Of a stretch of 9,301 bases of DNA, positions 4,427 through 9,301 are shown in pieces. The notes beneath the pieces are model-generated. The model was not told the DNA's origin, made no database searches, and was given only the letters and a program-made list of their open reading frames with translations. Source of the DNA: an uncultured Collinsella sp. (GTDB lineage: Bacteria; Actinomycetota; Coriobacteriia; Coriobacteriales; Coriobacteriaceae); assembly GCA_902489225.1 (NCBI GenBank), contig CABTZA010000067.1:1-9301 (forward strand), in the 5' to 3' direction. The translations under genes and the position numbers were made by a program. Numbering within the stretch: the first letter of the stretch is position 1; every line of letters begins with the position of its first letter.

Positions 4427-7204
4427 TTACTTCTTCCCGAATTTAATCTTGATGGCGCGCTTGAGCGCGTACTTGCCCAGGCTTGGAAGCTTTTGCTCGT
4501 ATTTGACCATCGTGGAGCACTCGGGGCGGTCGCGATCCAGATGGATGGCGTCGAACGCGCACTTGGTGGTGCACAGGCCGCAGCCGATGCACTTGTTGGG
4601 GTCGACGATCGAGGCGCCGCAGCCCAGGCAGCGGGCGGTCTCGGCGCGCACCTGCTCCTCGGTAAAGGTCTCAACATACTCGCTAAACGGCGCAGCCTTC
4701 TCGCGTTCGCGGTCCACATGCGCAACCTCGCGGCTCGCGTTGTCGTAGCTCTCGATCACGACATCGTCGCGGTCGAGCGCGGTGTAGCGGCGCTGGTTGC
4801 GGCCGATGGTGAGCGTGGAGCCCGGCTGCACAAAGCGATGGATGGACACGGCAGCCTCGTGGCCGGCGGCAATGGCATCGATGGCAAAGCTGGGGCCGGT
4901 GTAGACGTCGCCGCCCACAAAGATGTCGGGTTCGGCGGTCTGGTAAGTCTGGGGATCGGCCAGGGCGCCCTGGCCGCGGCCGAGCTCCACCTTGGAGCCA
5001 GCCAGCAGGTCGCCCCACACAATGGACTGGCCAATCGACATGACGACACGGTCGGCATCGACACGGCGCAGATCGTTCTCGTCGTACTCGGGCGCAAAAC
5101 GGCCCTCGTCGTCAAAGACACGCGTGCAGCGCTTGAAGGTGATGCCGCACACGCGACCGGCCTCGTCCAGGTGAATCTCCTTGGGGCCCCATCCGCAGCT
5201 GATGTGCGCGCCATCCTCAATGGCCTCGCGACGCTCCTCCTCGCTGGCAGGCATCTGGGCATCGCTCTCCAGGCAGAACATCTCAACGTGCTCGGAACCC
5301 AGACGGCAGGCGTTGCGCGCGACATCGATAGCCACGTTGCCGCCGCCCACCACAATGGTGCGGCCGGACAGGGAATCGATCTTGCCGCTGTTAACCTCGC
5401 GAAGGAAGTCGACGGCCACGGTCACGTCCTCGGCACCCTCGCCCGGAATGCCCGCAAGGCGGCCGCCCTGGCAGCCAATGGCAACGTAGAAGGCCTTAAA
5501 GCCCTGCGCGCGCAGCTCGTCGAGCGTCACATCGCGACCGACCTCCACGCCATAGCGGAACTCGGCACCCATCAGGCGAATAACTTCGACCTCGGCCTCG
5601 ATAACGTCCTTCTCCAGCTTAAAGCTGGGAATGCCATAGGTGAGCATGCCGCCCGGGCGCTCGTTCTTCTCGAACACGACGGGCTTGTAGCCCTTCTCGG
5701 CCAGGTAGAAAGCGCAGGACAGGCCGGCCGGACCGGCACCGATAATGGCGATCTTCTGGTCGAAGCCGCCAGCGCGCGTCGGCGTCACCACGGGCGGGGC
5801 ATAGCGGGTCGCGGCATCCAGATCGCGCTGGGCGATGAACTTCTTGACCTCGTCGATGGCCACGGCGGCGTCCACACGGCCGCGGGTGCAGGCATCCTCG
5901 CAGCGGCGATTGCACACACGGCCGCAGATAGCGGGCAGAGGGTTCTCGCGCTTAATGAGTGCTAGGGCCTCGTCATAGCGACCCTGAGCCGCGAGCTTCA
6001 AATAGCCCTGAACGGCAACGTGCGCGGGGCAAGCCGTCTTGCAGGGCGCGGTGCCGGACTCGTGCGTCTCGATACGGTTATCGTTGCGGTAGTTGGGCGA
6101 CCACTTGGTGTGGTCCCACTTGGTGGCATCGGGCAGCTCCTGGCGCGGATACTCGGGCACCTGTCCGCCGGCCTTTTTGCTGCAGAGCTTCTGGCCCAGC
6201 TTGGCGGCACCGGCCGGGCACACCTCAACGCAGCGACCGCAGGCCACGCACTTGTCCTTCTCGACCTTGGCGACATAGGCCGAGCGCGACAGGTTGGGCG
6301 TGTTGAACAGCTGCGAGGTGCGCAGGGCATAGCACACGTTGACGTTGCAGTTGCAGATGGCGAAGATCTTGTTCTCGCCGTCGATGTTGGTGATCTGGTG
6401 CACAAAGCCGTTGTCCTCGGCCTGGCGCAGGATGTCGTAAACCTCGTCGCGCGTCACGTAATGGCCGCGGTCGGTCTCGACCACGTAGTCGGCCATATCG
6501 CCCACGGCGATGCACCAATCGGCCGGGTCGTCGGCGCAGCCCTCACCCATCACGCGACGGCTCGCGCGGCAGCTGCAGGTGCTAGCGGCATATTTGCCAT
6601 CGTATTTGTCGAGCCAATGCTCGATATGCTCGATCGGCACCGACGTGCTCGCGGCATCGATAGCCTTCTCGACCGGAATGACATGCATGCCGATGCCGGC
6701 ACCACCGGGCGGCACCATCGGCGTGGCCTTGGACAGCGGTCCCTTGGACGCCTGCTCAAAGAACTTGGCATAGACCGGGTGCTCCTCGAGCTGGCTCACG
6801 CGCATGTTGAGAAACTCAGCGGAACCCGGCACCAGCATGGGCAGCACCCACTGCTTGGCGCGCTCGGGGTTTTCCCAGTTGTACTCGAGCAGGCCCGTGT
6901 AGCTCATATCGTCGAGCATCTTCTCGATATCGGCTTCGGGCATGCCGGTGAGCTTGACCATCTCGGGCAGCGTATAGGGACGGCGCATCTTCATCTTGCA
7001 GAGCACTTCGGCCTGCTCGTCAGTCGCGGCCTCGGCAAACGACCAGTACTCGTAGCCCAGCAGCTCATCGCGATGCAGCAGACGGTTGGTGCAGTGCTCG
7101 CACAGCTTGACGATGGCCTCGCGCGGATGCTCCGGCAGCGGCGGCACGAACTCCGAACCGATGTCGGGCTCGGTGTAGCTAATCCCCGGTCCGTTGAGAA
7201 TCAT
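4427..7204 (-). CDS. fused Fe-S / FAD-NAD(P)H oxidoreductase, GltD-like core
   Basis: A 925-residue cytoplasmic electron-transfer flavoprotein without a membrane segment. The N-terminal third holds CEHC (35-38), a winged-helix-like stretch (about 75-110), and Cys groups at 210/212, 223, 231, 284/286 and 291. A ferredoxin motif CxxCxxCxxxC follows (319-329). The rest resembles the glutamate synthase small subunit/dihydropyrimidine dehydrogenase N-terminal module: Cys at 388 and 392, CGRVCNRRCEDAC (427-439), FAD-binding GAGPAG (489-494), NAD(P)-binding VVGGGNVAID (618-627) and FAD-binding GGDVYTG (764-770). A C-terminal ferredoxin motif (872-882) and CLGC (859-862) end it. The ATG at 7204 has AGAAGGG upstream; a longer reading would run into the TetR gene. 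No glutamate synthase large subunit is present, so the electron acceptor is unknown. Transcription diverges from the TetR regulator. Confidence 0.9.
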   Translation of the reverse strand: MILNGPGISYTEPDIGSEFVPPLPEHPREAIVKLCEHCTNRLLHRDELLGYEYWSFAEAATDEQAEVLCKMKMRRPYTLPEMVKLTGMPEADIEKMLDDMSYTGLLEYNWENPERAKQWVLPMLVPGSAEFLNMRVSQLEEHPVYAKFFEQASKGPLSKATPMVPPGGAGIGMHVIPVEKAIDAASTSVPIEHIEHWLDKYDGKYAASTCSCRASRRVMGEGCADDPADWCIAVGDMADYVVETDRGHYVTRDEVYDILRQAEDNGFVHQITNIDGENKIFAICNCNVNVCYALRTSQLFNTPNLSRSAYVAKVEKDKCVACGRCVEVCPAGAAKLGQKLCSKKAGGQVPEYPRQELPDATKWDHTKWSPNYRNDNRIETHESGTAPCKTACPAHVAVQGYLKLAAQGRYDEALALIKRENPLPAICGRVCNRRCEDACTRGRVDAAVAIDEVKKFIAQRDLDAATRYAPPVVTPTRAGGFDQKIAIIGAGPAGLSCAFYLAEKGYKPVVFEKNERPGGMLTYGIPSFKLEKDVIEAEVEVIRLMGAEFRYGVEVGRDVTLDELRAQGFKAFYVAIGCQGGRLAGIPGEGAEDVTVAVDFLREVNSGKIDSLSGRTIVVGGGNVAIDVARNACRLGSEHVEMFCLESDAQMPASEEERREAIEDGAHISCGWGPKEIHLDEAGRVCGITFKRCTRVFDDEGRFAPEYDENDLRRVDADRVVMSIGQSIVWGDLLAGSKVELGRGQGALADPQTYQTAEPDIFVGGDVYTGPSFAIDAIAAGHEAAVSIHRFVQPGSTLTIGRNQRRYTALDRDDVVIESYDNASREVAHVDREREKAAPFSEYVETFTEEQVRAETARCLGCGASIVDPNKCIGCGLCTTKCAFDAIHLDRDRPECSTMVKYEQKLPSLGKYALKRAIKIKFGKK

Positions 7205-7297
7205 GGTTGTCCCTTCTCTTGCCACAGCCCGGCGGGACCGCGGCGCCCCTCTTTTTTGCAGGCCGGGCATGCCCCCATGCCGTTCACCCGCCATTAG

Positions 7298-7312
7298 TTG
7301 ACATTGTGTCAA
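7298..7312. promoter_or_regulatory. TetR operator candidate O1
   Basis: TTGACATTGTGTCAA is a perfect inverted repeat, with arms TTGACA and TGTCAA and a 3-bp spacer. It has the same layout as O2 and lies 23 bp centre to centre from it. Confidence 0.6.
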
Positions 7313-7320
7313 AAACAGTA

Positions 7321-7335
7321 TTGACGAACCGTCAA
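7321..7335. promoter_or_regulatory. TetR operator candidate O2
   Basis: TTGACGAACCGTCAA is a perfect inverted repeat with 6-bp arms and a 3-bp spacer. The GAAC core with flanking GTCA resembles operators commonly seen next to TetR-family genes. It overlaps the possible minus-strand promoter, so binding would be expected to block the oxidoreductase gene. Confidence 0.65.
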
Positions 7336-7351
7336 CAATATTCAAGACTGT

Positions 7352-7366
7352 TAGGCGAACGGTCAG
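7352..7366. promoter_or_regulatory. TetR operator candidate O3 (degenerate)
   Basis: TAGGCGAACGGTCAG agrees with O2 at 11 of 15 positions, keeping the CGAAC core and GTCA half-site. Its centre is 31 bp from that of O2 and it lies 28 bp before the TetR start, well placed for autoregulation. Confidence 0.45.
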
Positions 7367-7394
7367 GCTCAAACGGATGAAAGGCGGCAAACGC

Positions 7395-8057
7395 ATGGGC
7401 AACAACACAGCAGATACCTCTGCGGTCAATGCCGTCCCCGCATCCGACAGCGCGGCAAAGCGCTTGACGGGCGACGAACGCCGTCGCGAGATCCTCACCG
7501 CCGTGCGCACCGTAAGCTCCGAGCTGGGCGTGTCCCACCTATCGGTATCGGCCGTGACCAAGCGAGCCGGCTGCACGCGCTCGCTGTTCTACCACTACTT
7601 CGCCGACATGGACGCCGCCGTCACCGCCGTCATGGACGAGGCAATTGACGGTTTTATCTCCGAGCTCGAGCAGTGGAATGCCAACCGCATCGTCGGTGAT
7701 ATTGAGGGCGCGCTCGACACCGTCGCCCCGCTCTTTAAGCGCCTGGTCGCCAGCGGCCACGAGCTGCCGAGTACCCTGACCTCGAGCAGCGGCGCGCTCT
7801 ACGGCGGCTTTCTGCACAACGTGGTTCAGCGCGTGGCTCAGTACATCTGCGACACCACCGTGGTTGATTTTGTCGCCCATCACGAGCTGCGCATCGACCA
7901 TGTCTACGAAACGTTCTACACCCTCATCATGGGTCTTTTGATGTATATCCGCACGCACCCCGATGTGCCCGACGAGACGGTCAAGGAAATCATCGCCTCG
8001 ACACTCCACATCGAGGGCTATACCGCCAAGTATCCGGAGCGCAAGCCCCAGAACTGA
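7395..8057 (+). CDS. TetR/AcrR family transcriptional regulator
   Basis: A 220-residue DNA-binding protein. After a flexible N-terminal stretch (1-25), a typical TetR helix-turn-helix occupies about 28-75, with ERRREILTAV, LSVSAVTKRAGCTRSLFYHY (49-68) and FADMDAAV. The rest is the helical ligand-binding and dimerisation domain, whose inducer cannot be predicted. I prefer the ATG at 7395 because AAAGGCGG lies 7 nt upstream; the in-frame ATG at 7377 has no ribosome-binding site and would add six residues. It is divergent from the oxidoreductase gene and 63 bp upstream of the membrane protein gene on the same strand. Three inverted repeats before it suggest autoregulation and control of both neighbours, most likely as a repressor. 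Confidence 0.92.
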   Translation: MGNNTADTSAVNAVPASDSAAKRLTGDERRREILTAVRTVSSELGVSHLSVSAVTKRAGCTRSLFYHYFADMDAAVTAVMDEAIDGFISELEQWNANRIVGDIEGALDTVAPLFKRLVASGHELPSTLTSSSGALYGGFLHNVVQRVAQYICDTTVVDFVAHHELRIDHVYETFYTLIMGLLMYIRTHPDVPDETVKEIIASTLHIEGYTAKYPERKPQN

Positions 8058-8120
8058 CGACATTTGGCCAAACTGTCCGCAATCAGAAGAGGGGCCGCGG
8101 GCGTGTGAAAGGAGAGCAGC

Positions 8121-9128
8121 ATGCTGTTCGATGTTTGGGGTAGCGATACCCTTATCCACTGGGCCGGCTGGGCCATGGTCTTTATTGGCCTCATCGTGCT
8201 CAACGAGGTCGGCCGCCGCACTAAGCTGGGCGCGGCAATCATCTTTGGCGTGGCTCCGCTGGCCATGACCATCTACTGCGTCGCCATCGCCGTGGGCGTT
8301 TCGCAGGGTGCCGAGTGGGCGCTCACCAACCCCACCCATGTGTACCAGAACAGCTGGTTCCACTACGCCAAGGTATACGCTGCGCTGGCCGGTTGCTGGG
8401 GCTTCATTGCCATTAAGTACCAGTGGGGAAAGATCGGCAAGGCGCATTGGTTCCGTGCGTGGCCGTTTGTGATCGTCGCCATCAACATCATGATCGCCGT
8501 CGTGTCCGACTTTGAGAGCGCCTACCACTTCTTTGTCCTGGGCCAGTCCACTTGGGTCACCTCCGAGGGCGCCACGCAGCTGGCCGGCTGGAACAACGTG
8601 TTCAACGGCATCGCCGGTATCATCAACATCTTCTGCATGACCGGTTGGTGGAGCGTCTACGCCTCCGAGGATCAGACCGACATGCTGTGGCCCGATATGA
8701 CCTGGGTCTACATTATCGCCTACGATATCTGGAACTTCTGCTACACCTACAACTGCCTGCCCACCCACTCCTGGTTCTGCGGCTTTGCGCTGCTGCTGGC
8801 GCCCACCGTCGCCGCCTTTATCTGGAACAAGGGTGGCTGGATTCAGAACCGCGCCTTTACGCTTGCTATTTGGTGTATGTTTGCCCAGGTGTTCCCGTAC
8901 TTCCAGGAGGAGTCCATCTTTGTGACCCACTCCACGCTCGACCCCGGCGCCGCCACCGCGGTCTCGATCGCCGCGCTGATCGCCAACGTCGCCGCGATCA
9001 TCTACATCGCCTACCGCGCCAAGAAGCTCGGTCGCAATCCCTACAAGCAGGATGTCTTTGAGGGCACCAGCGATTGGGAGAAGGCTACCGCTCGCCGCGC
9101 CAAGGTTGATTACGCGCACGCCGAGTAA
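8121..9128 (+). CDS. Trp-rich multi-pass membrane protein, resembles DUF5692 family
   Basis: A 335-residue integral membrane protein with about nine predicted helices (near 12-29, 36-59, 83-100, 112-128, 159-178, 193-212, 216-235, 244-261, 278-298) and a charged C-terminal tail (300-335). I count 21 Trp residues, over 6 percent, many near helix ends, plus several aromatic pairs. His, Asp and Glu occur near the membrane (for example SDFESAYHFF 129-138, YDIWNFCYTYNC 201-212, CLPTHSW 212-218, FPYFQEES 258-265). I recall this type of sequence as DUF5692, but cannot confirm it. No transporter, protease or heme motif is evident, so I assign no function. The ATG has AAAGGAGA upstream. It follows the TetR gene by 63 bp, probably in one transcript, and a strong terminator follows. 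Confidence 0.85.
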   Translation: MLFDVWGSDTLIHWAGWAMVFIGLIVLNEVGRRTKLGAAIIFGVAPLAMTIYCVAIAVGVSQGAEWALTNPTHVYQNSWFHYAKVYAALAGCWGFIAIKYQWGKIGKAHWFRAWPFVIVAINIMIAVVSDFESAYHFFVLGQSTWVTSEGATQLAGWNNVFNGIAGIINIFCMTGWWSVYASEDQTDMLWPDMTWVYIIAYDIWNFCYTYNCLPTHSWFCGFALLLAPTVAAFIWNKGGWIQNRAFTLAIWCMFAQVFPYFQEESIFVTHSTLDPGAATAVSIAALIANVAAIIYIAYRAKKLGRNPYKQDVFEGTSDWEKATARRAKVDYAHAE

Positions 9129-9195
9129 CATGTTTATTCCGTCCACATTTGGATGTAGGCAAACTTAGCCGATGCCGCAATCGCGCGTCATGCGC

Positions 9196-9238
9196 AGCCC
9201 CGGAAAGCGATTCATCCGCTTTCCGGGGCTTTTTGTTG
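9196..9238 (+). terminator. Rho-independent terminator after membrane protein gene
   Basis: A perfect 14-bp stem (9196-9209 with 9217-9230) and 7-nt loop, followed on the plus strand by TTTTTGTTGTT. It lies 67 bp beyond the stop of the membrane protein gene and ends the TetR-membrane protein transcript. No matching A-tract is present on the other side, so it acts in one direction. Nothing recognisable follows to the window end. Confidence 0.93.
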
Positions 9239-9301
9239 TTGCGCGCATTCACGCACATATGCAAAACCTCTCTCACAGATAAAATCAGATTTCCAATCGC
9301 C

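Larger units (their letters stand above)
7205..7394. promoter_or_regulatory. divergent control region between oxidoreductase and TetR genes
   Basis: The 190-bp spacer holds the start signals of both divergent units. Its right half (about 7290-7366) is AT-richer and carries three related inverted repeats. On the minus strand, TTGAAT and AATACT separated by 17 bp overlap the middle repeat and are a possible oxidoreductase promoter. I see no convincing plus-strand promoter. The left half (7205-7285) is a GC-rich leader for the oxidoreductase, with a short GGCATG/CATGCC hairpin at 7266-7281. Confidence 0.5.

Noticed and set aside
7249..7281. T-run and GGCATG/CATGCC hairpin as a plus-strand terminator
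   Set aside because: No plus-strand gene lies upstream, and the stem follows rather than precedes the T-run. It is more likely part of the oxidoreductase leader.
4322..7297. Long plus-strand open frames (4322-5965 and 6020-7297) opposite the oxidoreductase
   Set aside because: The translation is Ala/Gly/His-rich without motifs, while the minus-strand frame has many exact cofactor and cluster motifs.
7205..7576. N-terminal extension of the oxidoreductase frame up to 7576
   Set aside because: It would cross the operator region and overlap the TetR gene, has no ribosome-binding site and shows no family similarity. The ATG at 7204 has one.
7539..9146. 535-codon minus-strand open frame opposite the TetR and membrane protein genes
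   Set aside because: The plus-strand frames have a clear helix-turn-helix and membrane helices with good ribosome-binding sites; the antisense product shows only charged repeats.
9085..9276. 63-codon minus-strand frame at the right end
   Set aside because: It runs through the terminator hairpin and the end of the membrane protein gene, with no ribosome-binding site or recognisable product.

Overview
The window looks like chromosomal DNA of an anaerobic, high-GC gut actinomycete of the class Coriobacteriia, most likely Collinsella or a close relative. This rests on the GC-rich coding style, a mannose-type PTS operon ending in a DUF956 gene, an iron-sulfur-rich flavoprotein and a Trp-rich membrane protein that resembles the DUF5692 family. 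The genus is inferred from gene content only. There are no tRNA, rRNA, CRISPR, IS or phage genes.

Layout. (1) Positions 117-3398, minus strand: a sugar-uptake operon in the order manX (fused EIIAB), manY (EIIC), manZ (EIID), then a DUF956 gene (manO-like). A rho-independent terminator lies between manZ and the DUF956 gene, just before the latter's ribosome-binding site, so the last gene is probably a low-level readthrough product. (2) Positions 3399-3803: an AT-rich control region with a TATAAT box, a 16-bp perfect palindrome, two GTTTAAAC palindromes and a possible hairpin over the manX ribosome-binding site. (3) Positions 3804-7204, minus strand: a 925-residue fused Fe-S/FAD oxidoreductase followed, after 194 bp, by a GTG-started hypA with an acidic tail. 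(4) Positions 7205-7394: a divergent control region with three related inverted repeats, probably TetR operators. (5) Positions 7395-9128, plus strand: a TetR-family regulator and a nine-helix membrane protein, closed by a strong terminator.

How the genes fit together. The man genes make one phosphotransferase importer for glucose/mannose-type sugars. The TetR regulator sits between the oxidoreductase and the membrane protein and probably controls both, forming a small ligand-responsive redox/membrane module of unknown purpose. HypA would deliver nickel to a hydrogenase or urease encoded elsewhere.

A 69-bp palindromic repeat occurs twice (40-108 and 3725-3793). Each copy lies 8-10 bp beyond the stop codon of a minus-strand gene (DUF956 and hypA) in the same orientation. 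It is the clearest signal that the genes do not explain.
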